Under the pieces are notes generated by a model. It saw only the letters and a program-made list of their open reading frames with translations, searched no databases and was not told the origin of the DNA. A stretch of DNA of 64,000 bases from the NCBI GenBank assembly GCA_018873225.1, contig JAEILZ010000004.1, positions 186,001 through 250,000 on the forward strand, read 5' to 3'. The stretch is from [Phialemoniopsis] sp. UDSM-2020 (taxonomy: Eukaryota; Ascomycota; Sordariomycetes; Thyridiales; Thyridiaceae). Below, in pieces: positions 1-8,767 of this stretch (within the stretch, counting starts at the first letter, position 1; each line of letters begins with the position of its first letter). The translations under genes were made by a program, and so were the position numbers.

Positions 1-615
1 TAGCTCAGCAATGACCATTGCCGCACCTGGTACGCGTTCGGACGGCTTCAGAATGAAGCAATTGCCGGTCACGATCGCAATCGGTAGACTCCACAAGGGA
101 ATCATGGCTGGGAAATTGAACGGGCATATCGCGGCCACAATACCCAGAGGTTCGCGATAGGAGCGTGTCTCCATATCCTTCGCCACCTCCAAGACCTGTC
201 CCGGGATCTGCGTAGTGATGCCACAGGCCGTCTCGCAGACCTGGAGACCACGTAGAACGTCACCCTTCGCATCGGCAAAAGTCTTGCCCTGTTCCTTTGT
301 GATGGCGACGGCGAGGTCGTCCATGTGGTCTCGGATCAGGCTCGTGAGCTTGAAAACGACCTGCTGCCGCTTCATGATGCTGGTCTGCTGCCATTTCGGA
401 AACGCTTCTCGAGCAGAGGCGACGGCGGCTTCGAGCTCTTGACGGGTCGATTGCGGGACAAGTGTCACCAGGTCATTCGTCGCGGGGTCGTGAACCTCGA
501 GCCAGTCGGTCGTGGAAGAAGCGACAAACTCGTTGTCGAGGAAGTTGTCCGTCTTGTGCGGCGTCTGCACCTTCTCATGGTTGTCATGATAGCGTAGTGA
601 GGCGAGACCTGCCAT
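1..615 (-). CDS. Methylmalonate-semialdehyde-type aldehyde dehydrogenase, 5' part only (runs off window)
   Basis: Open reading frame from an ATG at 615 to the window edge, 205 codons without a stop. The protein reads as the N-terminal part of the NAD-dependent aldehyde dehydrogenase superfamily. It has the spaced core KWQQTSIMKRQQVVFKL, then CPFNFPAMIPLW and GNCFILKPSERVPG, which match the NAD-binding region of CoA-acylating methylmalonate-semialdehyde dehydrogenase (MmsA). In that family the enzyme oxidises methylmalonate/malonate semialdehyde to propionyl/acetyl-CoA in valine, pyrimidine and inositol breakdown. The catalytic Cys lies outside the window. No clear mitochondrial leader is seen (start MAGLASLRYHDNHEKVQTPH), so this may be a cytosolic accessory paralogue. 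It is transcribed away from the permease at 1.5 kb. Its promoter holds one copy of a block repeated at 8.3 kb. Confidence 0.85.
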   Translation of the reverse strand, partial: MAGLASLRYHDNHEKVQTPHKTDNFLDNEFVASSTTDWLEVHDPATNDLVTLVPQSTRQELEAAVASAREAFPKWQQTSIMKRQQVVFKLTSLIRDHMDDLAVAITKEQGKTFADAKGDVLRGLQVCETACGITTQIPGQVLEVAKDMETRSYREPLGIVAAICPFNFPAMIPLWSLPIAIVTGNCFILKPSERVPGAAMVIAEL

Positions 616-635
616 CTTGAAAGCAAAGCAGCACA

Positions 636-925
636 GCACGTGAGCGACTAGTAAGGTTGGGTTGATAAGTTCAGCGTGACTGTCTGTCCCCTTTGCTGTT
701 TTGGGCTCTTCGCTTTGCTTTATGGCGGGGTAACATCGGGGGTTGATATGTCTGCCGCTCGGGCCAATAGGAAACATCCGGTGTGCACCATTCCCGAAGC
801 CTCCATTCCCGAAACCTCCATGCCCGAAATTTGGTATTCCGGGGATCGGTGTGTGTGTGGGCAGATCCACGTCGGACTAATTTATCCGGTCTTGGCGGCT
901 TCCCCGCAACATGACATAGGGGACT
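636..925. repeat. Duplicated promoter-like block, copy 1
   Basis: About 290 bp beginning at GCACGTGA, 21 bp upstream of the dehydrogenase start, is clearly related to 8264-8493. Shared landmarks, in the same order, are GCACGTGA, AAGTTCAGC, CTTTATGGCGGGGTA, an identical 18-mer with a CCAAT core (763-780), TTGGTATTCCGGG/ATCGGTGT, CAGATCCAC-TCGGACT and CTTGGCGG. Copy 1 has extra repeats inside it. No transposase frame or terminal inverted repeats are seen, so a duplicated regulatory region is at least as likely as a short mobile element. Confidence 0.7.
788..832. repeat. Three tandem 15-bp units
   Basis: CCATTCCCGAAGCCT (788-802), CCATTCCCGAAACCT (803-817) and CCATGCCCGAAATTT (818-832) lie head to tail inside duplicated block copy 1. 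Copy 2 at 8.4 kb has only one diverged unit, so the array expanded here. Confidence 0.8.
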
Positions 926-947
926 CTGCCTCGTGCGGAATAGATAT

Positions 948-1048
948 CTTGCCTGTCTAGGTAAGTAAGCTATCGCAGGCTCATCACACAAAATAGAATT
1001 CTTGCCTATCTAGGTCGTCAAAATAGTTTACTTGCCTATCTAGGTAAG
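948..1048. promoter_or_regulatory. Three copies of imperfect palindrome CTTGCCTATCTAGGTAAG
   Basis: Copies at 948-965 (CTTGCCTGTCTAGGTAAG), 1001-1015 (lacks the last bases) and 1031-1048 (full). The two arms are near inverted repeats (CTTGCCT / AGGTAAG). They lie in the intergenic region between the dehydrogenase and the permease. Multiple spaced palindromes of this type suggest an operator for a dimeric regulator. The rest of 926-1523 shows nothing else recognisable. Confidence 0.5.
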
Positions 1049-1523
1049 TCATCATACCGATACACACACATTCAACAAACCTAAGATAGGGGATATTGGC
1101 TTCTCGCCCCAGAAAGTGTGAGTCGATCGATATCTTCTCCCTGGAATCTTTTAAGTCTCAACTATGTCGATGCGCTGATAACTAAACAACACCAGCAGCG
1201 GCAGTCATTGGTCACCCCGCAAACAAAGTGAAGCCAATCTGTGTCCCATGGAGCACTCCGCAACCCCCAGCTGCCACTAGTACCTTACCTGACTCGATCT
1301 CCTTATCACCGCGCCAAGGGTCCAGACTAGCAACAAGAGCGCCGTCGTGGATGCTTCACTCGGCTATGGCTACGGCGAAGGCCTTGAAGTTGGCCACATC
1401 CATGCGACCGAATAGATATATCTCGACCTGTCGACCCTCGAGGCTGTCGACTTCTCAACAACACAAATCATATCAGATCTTCGATAGCTATTCGGGCGCC
1501 CGCCGTCTACTTCTTTACACAAG

Positions 1524-3073
1524 ATGTCCCATGAACTCGAGAAGGGGAGCGAAATCCCGCAGGTCCCGGACAGCAAAGACGACGTCGAAATGACCGGCAT
1601 CACTACCACCATTACCACTGGCGACAACAAACTCAGGCGCAGGATCGACCTGTACCTGATGCCTCTTCTGACGATCTCATTCCTGCTACAATTCCTCGAC
1701 AAACAAACCCTCAGTCTTGCGTCTGTGATGGGAATGATTCAAGAACTGGACCTCAAAGGCACGCAATACAACTGGTCCGGATCAATCTTCTATTTCGGAT
1801 ACCTTACGCTCTCGTATCCGGCGGCATATCTCATGGTCAGACTCCCTCTGGCGAAGTTTCTGGCTGTCTGTTGCATCCTCTGGGCCACAGTGTTGGCCTG
1901 CCATGCAGCAGCGAGAAGCTTTTCAAGTCTGGCAGCCATACGCTTCTTGCTAGGTGCTGCTGAGAGCAGTCTGGCGCCGGGCTTTGGTCTCATCATCTCC
2001 AGCTTCTACACCAGAGCAGAGCAGCCATTTCGATTGGGAATTTGGTTCCTTGGTTCCTCCTTTGGAACCATGTTTGGCGGCTTACTTGGGTATGCCATCG
2101 CGCACATCCATTCGTCGGTCCTCGCAAATTGGCAGTGGTTGTTTGTCATTCTCGGAATCGTCACCTTTCTCTGGGGCATACTTCTCTTCTTCACCTTGCC
2201 GAGCTCTCCAAAAGATGCCAAATTTCTGTCTGCGGAACAGAAAAGTGCCGCCATCGCGAGGATCTGCGAAAACCAGTCTGGACTCAACGAAGACGGGCGC
2301 TGGAAATGGGCTCAAGCGATAGAGGCATTGACTGATCCCAAGATCTGGCTGGTTGTGCTCTATCAGCTGGCGATCGCCATACCCAATGGCGCCGTCACAA
2401 CTTTCATGTCACTTGTCATTAAAGGTATCGGCTTTTCGCAATTCGAGGTCTATCTTTTACAGATGCCCGTCGGTTTCATCCATGGTTGCGCAGCCCTGAT
2501 CTCGACCTACATTTGCAGCCACGTCAAAAATGCCAGGTGCTGGGTGGGCATATCACTGAATGTTATAGCAATCGTCGGTACCATCCTAGTTCGATATGGA
2601 CCCAACACAGCTGCAAAGCTTGTTGGCTTCTTCGCATTCGTTCTCTTTGGAACCGGCATTCCTATTGGACAGTCCATGATCGCTTCGAACGTCGCTGGGT
2701 ATACCAAGAAATCTGTGGCATCAGCAATGATGTTCTTTGCTTATTGCGTGGGAAATATCAGTGAGTTCACTTCTGAATAGCACCCCTAGCCAAATTGCGC
2801 TGACCCCCTTCTCTAGCTGGCCCTTTCCTCTTCTTTTCGTACGAAGCAAAGCAGAACTATCCGTCTGGATTCACCGCTATGACTATCTGCTTTGCAGTCG
2901 CTGCCGCTGCCGTGTTCATCTTACGCATCGTCTTGGTCGTTGAAAATCGCAAACGGGATCGCGAGCAAGGGATTACGGCATCCGAGGCAATCTCAGCTGC
3001 AGAGCATAATGACGAGGCAATGCTGACGGACCGTACAGATGGTGAGAACAAGAGCTTCAGATATTTGTTCTAG
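1524..3073 (+). CDS. MFS permease, anion:cation symporter (Dal5/Tna1-like) family
   Basis: Two exons, 1524-2760 and 2817-3073 (56-nt intron GTGAGT...CTCTAG); 497 aa. The join restores the reading CVGNITGPFLFSYEA, typical of the sixth-to-last helix region of fungal ACS-family carriers such as allantoate, nicotinate and pantothenate permeases. Hydrophilic acidic N-terminus of about 40 residues, then about 12 membrane segments starting at LYLMPLLTISFLLQFLDKQT, with a charged C-terminal tail. In this family the substrates are small organic anions taken up with protons. Neighbouring catabolic enzymes (RidA deaminase, amidase, aldehyde dehydrogenase) suggest import of a nitrogen-containing carbon source; the substrate itself cannot be read from sequence. 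Confidence 0.88.
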
Positions 3074-3684
3074 TAGTACGCCAAAAGTTCCGTACACGTG
3101 GGGTTGCCAGTTGATTCCTCACAAAGAAGAGTACGGCAATATGGAAGGCGAGCTTCACCACCAGTTGTTAAAGATGTTAATCCTCCGTATCTTCTATTTA
3201 AATCTTGGTTCTCAGCTACTGTATGAATCACTGCACCTTGCAAGACCACGGTCTCCCACAAATTTGATGTCTGCATTTCCTGGTCGCCAAATCGTAACGC
3301 ATCCTATCAGCCGTGTGCCGAACATAATCACTGTGCAACGAAATGTCAACAGGAGTCGCTTCACCATCTTCAGGCAGAATCTAGCAAAGACGCTGGACAC
3401 TCGGTTGGAAACGATACATGTGCAGATGAAAAGAACTTGAGTGCGTTAAAACTCGATAACGTTGGACTATGGAATTCGACCCGCGGTCGAAAACATGCAA
3501 TCTACATTTAGGCCCCATGTAGATATGGAACGTTGACGAGATGCGCTTCCCATATGACTTGCCCGACAGAGCTTATAGATTATTCCTTTCGTTGATCACT
3601 ATATTTGTCATCTGCGCGTGAGTGGTGTCGATCTGTCGAGTCGAAGAATGGTCTTGTTGATGACATGTTCGAGCTCGTGCATGT
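3074..3684. other. Intergenic, convergent genes
   Basis: Lies between the 3' ends of the permease and the RidA gene. Only short overlapping frames without codon structure; no element recognised. Confidence 0.5.
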
Positions 3685-4140
3685 TCACAGCTCAATTACT
3701 GCACTGCCCTTGATTTCCACGATCATACGGGGGTCTGGCAACTGCCTCACCGCAATCGTTGCCCTAGCTGGGCCGTCGGCTCGTGTAGGGAAGACTTTGT
3801 TCCATGCCTCGTTGAAGCCCACATAGTCCCTCTCTCTATCCACGATGAACACGGTAGCTTCGATGAGGTTCTTGATGCTCCCCTTGCCCCCTGTTGCAGA
3901 CTTGATGATGGTGTCGATGTTGTCTAGTGCGGCAGCTGTCTGATCGCGGATATCGAGGCTGAGAGTTCCATGCTCATTCTCCCTGACACCAGGCCATGTA
4001 CCATCAGGCCTGTTGCAAGCGATCCCGGAGACGTACAGCATACGATGCGGCGTTTCTGGCGCGAAACGAGCCTGGGGATAATGGAAAAGGCCCTCCGGTG
4101 CATCCGGATTTGCAACATAGGCCTCGCCGTTCGGGGCCAT
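3685..4140 (-). CDS. RidA/YjgF/UK114-family deaminase
   Basis: Single exon, 151 aa, ATG at 4140. Family features are a Tyr-Val-Ser-Gly strand (LYVSGIACNRPDGTWPG), repeated DIRDQTAAALDNIDTII helix, EATVFIVDRERDYVGFNEAWNKVF, and the C-terminal signature PARATIAVRQLPDPRMIVEI, whose Arg-Ala-Thr holds the carboxylate-binding Arg. Members hydrolyse reactive enamines/imines; the slightly long form seen here resembles 2-aminomuconate deaminase-type proteins of aromatic ring breakdown. Placed among an amidase, a regulator and permeases, it likely deaminates a pathway intermediate. A TATA-like element in this gene's direction (TTTATATAA, 4224-4232) lies about 85 bp upstream. Confidence 0.85.
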   Translation of the reverse strand: MAPNGEAYVANPDAPEGLFHYPQARFAPETPHRMLYVSGIACNRPDGTWPGVRENEHGTLSLDIRDQTAAALDNIDTIIKSATGGKGSIKNLIEATVFIVDRERDYVGFNEAWNKVFPTRADGPARATIAVRQLPDPRMIVEIKGSAVIEL

Positions 4141-4223
4141 TGTATGAGGTTAATGATACAGCTTTGCTGTCTGATAAGGTGGTGATGACCACGCATCCTA
4201 CAAAGTGACACACGACCTCCACC

Positions 4224-4232
4224 TTATATAAA
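4224..4232 (-). promoter_or_regulatory. TATA-like element of the RidA gene
   Basis: TTATATAAA on the plus strand (TTTATATAA in gene direction) about 85 bp upstream of the RidA start. The rest of 4141-4549 holds no recognised feature. Confidence 0.45.
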
Positions 4233-4549
4233 TTGCCCCCGGCGATTATCGGCGCATCACTCAGTGGTCTTCGGTGCCGCAGCCCTTGCGATCAAACATT
4301 GCGGGTTTTGATAACATGCCTCTTAGAGACTGGCGGCGGACCCTCAAACACGATCCACTCCTTTTTCAACAGGTCCATTGTTGTATCAGTTGCCCCACCA
4401 TTAAATGCATAGAAGACTTTCCTAAAACGGAACGAGACGTCCTCCACTCCACATTCTAATCTATTACTCGCGTGACGGCCTAAGGCCATAGTCAATTGCT
4501 TTCGTTTACCATGTCCTATCTTGTGAAGGGTTTTGCTTTGGTATCGTGC

Positions 4550-5983
4550 TTAGTCTGGTGACACCCCCGCCGAGCTGTTCCCAGTACTGACTTGTTTCTG
4601 CAATCTTCTCTTCCGGCGCGTGGCAGCGAGTTTTTGTGCCATGGAGTAGGAAGGTGGCGACGCGGATTCACAAAAGCGCCAGAAAGACTCTGCTTTGCGG
4701 AGGTGGCGTTCCTTGGGTGCGAATATGCCCATGAAGAAGACCTGAACCTTCAAATGAACAAAACAGTGGTTCTCCAACGGCAGAATCTTGTCCACAATAT
4801 CGCATATACTGTCGGCGACCAGTGCAGCTGCTTCGTCCGTCTCCTTGACACTATCTGGGTGCAGATAGTCGAGGGCAACGTAGAAAGCTGCGTATCTCCA
4901 CGCATCTTGCAACAGAAGCATCTCATTATCCGGGCTATGGCTGACCTTGAGCAGTTGAGTACATATGCGATGGTACGCCTGATGTGGGGAGGCTGTCGTG
5001 TAACCCTGAGCAATCTCGACATAGAGCCTAAAGGTATCCTGCGCGCATCCTACGAGTTCGAACAACGTCGGTTCCATGTCTCTGCGGTGGAAGTCATCGA
5101 AGATTAGATGTCGGTCTTGATGAATCACCACTCCCATGACATCGAACCACAGGAGCAATGAGACGGCTTGCTTTAAGCCAGGTGTTGTCGAATACAACTG
5201 TGACAGTGTTTCAAAGTCTTGACAATGAAGGTCAAGCAGTGCCTTCGCGCCAGATAGATGACGAGCCCACCTGCCGAATGGTCCCTCGCGCACGTCGAGA
5301 AACGCCAATGTCGTCATTCCAAAGATGGCAAGGATATCGCTTTCTTGTACAGCTTGATTCAGTCCTTGCAGAGCCCTGGAATACAGCAGGTGCTTATCGA
5401 GTGCGTGGTGGGAGCTGCTGCTTTCTCGCAGACGCTGACTGATGTGGTCCCATGCGAAGTGCCAGACGCCAGCAACACCTCCGGGGTCGTCATCGTCAGG
5501 AGCAAGTCCAACATGGGGATTTCGTGCGACTCTTGCTTGGGCGTACTTTGAGGTAAAATAGTGCAGGTAGTCGGCCAGGTTAGAGGTCCAATTAATAGGA
5601 CTATGTTCGACGCTCATCCGCGATGAAATTAAAGAAATTGGAGAATTCTGTTCAACGCAAAGATCTGCTGTGCTCGTGCTGCTTGTTGCCTCGACGCCTT
5701 CATCAATGTTCGCCTCGGACACCCCGGCGGAGGCCAAGATGCCATTATTTGACGTCGTCACGGCTGTTGAATCCGCGTTGGTGGCAGCATCCGCTGCCCA
5801 GCGAACTCGTATGGCAAATCCAGGGCATATCAGGTCATCGCGACGACACTGGCCACACGAAGGTCGGTTGACGTCGCACTTGATTCCTCTCTCCTGACAC
5901 GTGGAGCAGTCTCGGTCGCGTCGTCTGCCCCGAGGCTTTCCCTTTCTGCGTTTTCCGCTCGCGCTACTGGTATCGAGACTCAT
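4550..5983 (-). CDS. Zn2Cys6 transcription factor with fungal-specific domain 2
   Basis: Single exon, 477 aa from the ATG at 5983; two codons upstream the frame stays open but has only a TTG. A basic N-terminus (GKRRKGKPRGRRRDRD) leads into the binuclear zinc cluster C26-x2-C29-x6-C36-x6-C43-x2-C46-x6-C53. A Ser/Thr-rich linker follows, then a helical Fungal_trans_2-type region from about residue 140 (DYLHYFTSKYAQARVARNPH) through GRWARHLSGAKALLDL and LLWFDVMG. Such proteins bind CGG/CCG triplets and regulate nearby catabolic genes. It is divergent from the amidase across 432 bp that contain a CCG tandem array at 6202-6300, so local control of the amidase is likely. Confidence 0.9.
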   Translation of the reverse strand: MSLDTSSASGKRRKGKPRGRRRDRDCSTCQERGIKCDVNRPSCGQCRRDDLICPGFAIRVRWAADAATNADSTAVTTSNNGILASAGVSEANIDEGVEATSSTSTADLCVEQNSPISLISSRMSVEHSPINWTSNLADYLHYFTSKYAQARVARNPHVGLAPDDDDPGGVAGVWHFAWDHISQRLRESSSSHHALDKHLLYSRALQGLNQAVQESDILAIFGMTTLAFLDVREGPFGRWARHLSGAKALLDLHCQDFETLSQLYSTTPGLKQAVSLLLWFDVMGVVIHQDRHLIFDDFHRRDMEPTLFELVGCAQDTFRLYVEIAQGYTTASPHQAYHRICTQLLKVSHSPDNEMLLLQDAWRYAAFYVALDYLHPDSVKETDEAAALVADSICDIVDKILPLENHCFVHLKVQVFFMGIFAPKERHLRKAESFWRFCESASPPSYSMAQKLAATRRKRRLQKQVSTGNSSAGVSPD

Positions 5984-6201
5984 GGCCAAGGGGGTGATGC
6001 AAACACGGTAGATTGCTTTCCTGATTGGGGTGACGAATCCTCCCTTTCATATTTCGGAGCACAGATTGATGCGGCTCCTCGCGGTCTTTTACGAGCTTTC
6101 CCCGCATTGATAAGAGTAACGCGATGTTCCAAACACAGGAAAGGAAAGAGATCTAATGCACGATTTGATTGGTCCGATAGTGAAGGATTACGTTAGTGAT
6201 T

Positions 6202-6300
6202 GGCCGGGACTAATCATCATAGCCGAGACTAGTCACCATGACCGAAGCTAGTCACCATGGCCGAGACTAAGCCAGTCACCATGGCCGAAACTAGTCGCTG
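6202..6300. promoter_or_regulatory. 19-bp tandem repeat with CCG in each unit, regulator/amidase divergent promoter
   Basis: Units: 6202-6220, 6221-6239, 6240-6258 (19 bp each), 6259-6282 (24 bp, 5-bp insertion) and partial 6283-6300. Consensus is GCCGAGACTAGTCACCAT; each starts with a CCG triplet and contains CTAGTCACCAT. It ends about 115 bp before the amidase ATG, with TGTATATCTACATG next to it. A regular array of CCG triplets is the expected type of target for a Zn2Cys6 protein such as the one encoded next door. Confidence 0.7.
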
Positions 6301-6415
6301 TATATCTACATGTAGACCGGCACTGTTATTGAAGTCAGTGCAAGTGTTCGTGTAGCCCATTAAGATACGTCTCTCTTTTAGCAGCTCAACAAACACATTG
6401 CAGCAGCAGCACATC

Positions 6416-8122
6416 ATGACTGTACCAAACTACCGCGAGGTTGCAGCCATTGCGCAAAGCCGCCGCAACACCAAAATAGCGGCGTACTATAATCCCCCGG
6501 AAGCCGATGAAGCTTCATTACCAAACAACCTCACCGAATACGCACTCAATTCGGGTTACTACACACCTGAAGAGCGGACCATCATAGAGACGGAGGCAGA
6601 GACTATACTCCGGAATATCGCCAACGGGGAATGGACCTCACTCAAGGTCACAAAAGCTTTCTGCAAGGCCTCAGCATACGCGCAGAAACTCACCAATTGT
6701 ATCACCGAGGTTCTCTACGATGAAGCACATGCGCGTGCCCAATACCTTGATGACTACTTCGCCAAGAATGGCAGGACTATTGGGCCATTACATGGGCTGC
6801 CAATATCGTTAAAGGATTGTTTCATCGTACCGCCTCATCCGGCTTCAATTGGAATGTCGAACTGGGCAAACGAGGCAACAGACAAGGAACAGGTTACTGT
6901 AACTATGCTGCGAGAGCTTGGAGCCGTCTTTTACGTCAAGACTAATACCCCGACAGCCATGAAGATGGCCGAGACAATCAATAATGTGTGGGGTGAGACA
7001 CGAAATGCTCTTCATAAACATCTCACACCTGGAGGTTCTTCTGGCGGAGAAGGCACCCTTATATCCTTCAAGGGATCACCTCTAGGAGTCGGTACCGACA
7101 TTGGCGGCAGCATCAGGATCCCGGCTGCTCAGGGTTTCCAGTACGGCCTAAAGCCTTCCGTTGGCAGGTTTCCTGCCTATGGCGGTAGAACCGGCGTAAC
7201 TGGGCAGGAGTTTCTTGTTGCGGTTAATGGTCCAATGTCGAGGTCATTAAAGTCACTCCAGATCTACTCGGAAGCTCTACTTTCGGAGCACTCTGCGCCA
7301 TGGACCCGTGATTACAAATGCGTACCGCTCCCATGGAAGAAGAACGTTATTCAACCACCGGGGAGAAAGCTGCGACTTGGTCTAATCGGCAACAACGACG
7401 GATCTGTTCACTGTCACCCACCGGTAGAACGTGCGCTGGATCTCACTGCTCAGAAGCTCAAGGCTGCTGGACATACCATCATTCCATGGACGCCGAAAGA
7501 CCATGATGTTATCAACAAAAATCTGGTGGAAGCATTTTTCAAGCTCGGTGGTGCCGCTATCATCAATGACATCAAGCCATACGGAGAGCCTATCTTCCCG
7601 TGCATGAAAGCCTACGAGGTTGCCGCAGAGGCTGAAGATATCGGCGTTACTGAAATTCGTGAAATGATTCTCAAGCGGGACGAGCTACAGCAAGCATACC
7701 TAGAGTACTGGATGACTGGAGCACCAGACGGCCAGCCTCTAGATGGTATCGTTATGGCAACCGCCCCTTGTGCGACGCCTCGACTACAAGGCACGCAAGA
7801 TAACTTTTATGTTGGCTACACAGGGCTGTGGAACTATATTGGTGAGTGGTCTATGTCTTGCCTTCCGTGTGATTGTCATCTAATGGTTATAGACTTTTCT
7901 GTCTGCACCTTCCCTGTACTTTTTGCCGATAAGGTGCTGGACAAACCCCGAGACATGAAGTCTTTTAGACCGCTGTCGGAACTCGACGGCAGGATTCAGG
8001 CAGACTACGACGCAGAGTTCTATCATGGGGCTCCTGTTGCGCTACAGTGCGTAGGAAAGCGGCTAGAGGAAGAGAAGGTCCTCGAGATGACGGAACTGAT
8101 TGAACAGGCTCTGAAGGCTTAG
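6416..8122 (+). CDS. Amidase (amidase-signature family)
   Basis: Exons 6416-7841 and 7893-8122; 551 aa. Amidase-signature fold with the Lys-Ser-Ser triad in place: K133 in LPISLKDCF, S208 in GGSSGGEG and nucleophile S232 in GTDIGGSIRIP. The spacing of 75 and 24 residues is the family norm. It hydrolyses a carboxamide to acid and ammonia; the general acetamidase/FAAH-like fungal clade is cytosolic. The 51-nt intron (GTGAGT...TTATAG) is a multiple of three with no stop, so the frame reads through it, but splicing restores the family reading NYIDFSVCTFPVLF. Start: the ATG at 6416; the open frame to the left has no ATG. Probably regulated by the divergent Zn2Cys6 gene through the tandem array. 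Confidence 0.9.
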   Translation: MTVPNYREVAAIAQSRRNTKIAAYYNPPEADEASLPNNLTEYALNSGYYTPEERTIIETEAETILRNIANGEWTSLKVTKAFCKASAYAQKLTNCITEVLYDEAHARAQYLDDYFAKNGRTIGPLHGLPISLKDCFIVPPHPASIGMSNWANEATDKEQVTVTMLRELGAVFYVKTNTPTAMKMAETINNVWGETRNALHKHLTPGGSSGGEGTLISFKGSPLGVGTDIGGSIRIPAAQGFQYGLKPSVGRFPAYGGRTGVTGQEFLVAVNGPMSRSLKSLQIYSEALLSEHSAPWTRDYKCVPLPWKKNVIQPPGRKLRLGLIGNNDGSVHCHPPVERALDLTAQKLKAAGHTIIPWTPKDHDVINKNLVEAFFKLGGAAIINDIKPYGEPIFPCMKAYEVAAEAEDIGVTEIREMILKRDELQQAYLEYWMTGAPDGQPLDGIVMATAPCATPRLQGTQDNFYVGYTGLWNYIGEWSMSCLPCDCHLMVIDFSVCTFPVLFADKVLDKPRDMKSFRPLSELDGRIQADYDAEFYHGAPVALQCVGKRLEEEKVLEMTELIEQALKA

Positions 8123-8767
8123 CCAAAATTCCAGCAGACATTTGAGTAGAATATATACTTTTCCATAGAGTGTCAGCGTGAAAAACATATCTTACTCAGT
8201 GGACACCGAGACGTTTTGCGCCAGGAACTCGTTCAATGGCTCGGCACCTTGACAAGCCGTGATGCACGTGAACGCGCAAGGTTGACAAGTTCAGCTTGGC
8301 CCTGTGCTCCGTCTCTTTAACCTCTTGGGGTCTCGCTTTATGGCGGGGTAGCATTGGGGGTTTGATCTGTCTCCCGCTTGAGCCAATAGGAAACATCCGA
8401 TGCACTCCATCGCCAAGACTTGGTATTCCGGGATCGGTGTATGGGCCGACAGATCCACTTCGGACTTATCCGACCTTGGCGGGCACTTCGCATCTTGGTC
8501 TAGGAGCCTTCCAGTGATCTTCGCCAATGCCATCATTTCAAGGCAATGAGGCAAGATAGTGTAGGATCTTTCCGAGTCGTCTGGTTCCAGGCGATGCACC
8601 TACGCTTTGGGTATGATGTGTTGGTCCGGAGTGCGATAGAAGATAAATGCTCGATAACGACGCTATCGGCTGAACCCCAGTTCTTAACACACTTTCAGTA
8701 CTGCCCATGACCTACTCCACGGCATTTCTCGTCTCAGAATACTGTATTTGCTCAAGAAAAGCCAAGC
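8123..8767. other. Intergenic with duplicated block copy 2
   Basis: Between the amidase and the dioxygenase. The middle is filled by the block described at 8264-8493; the remainder shows no gene. Confidence 0.6.
8264..8493. repeat. Duplicated promoter-like block, copy 2
   Basis: Related to 636-925 in the same orientation, from GCACGTGA to CTTGGCGG, including the identical CCAAT-bearing 18-mer at 8382-8399 and TTGGTATTCCGGGATCGGTGT. It lies 275-500 bp upstream of the dioxygenase start. A shared upstream region could place the dioxygenase and the dehydrogenase under the same control. Confidence 0.7.

Noticed and set aside
636..925. Calling the duplicated block a MITE
   Set aside because: No terminal inverted repeats or target-site duplication seen and only two copies in view; left as a repeat of unknown nature.
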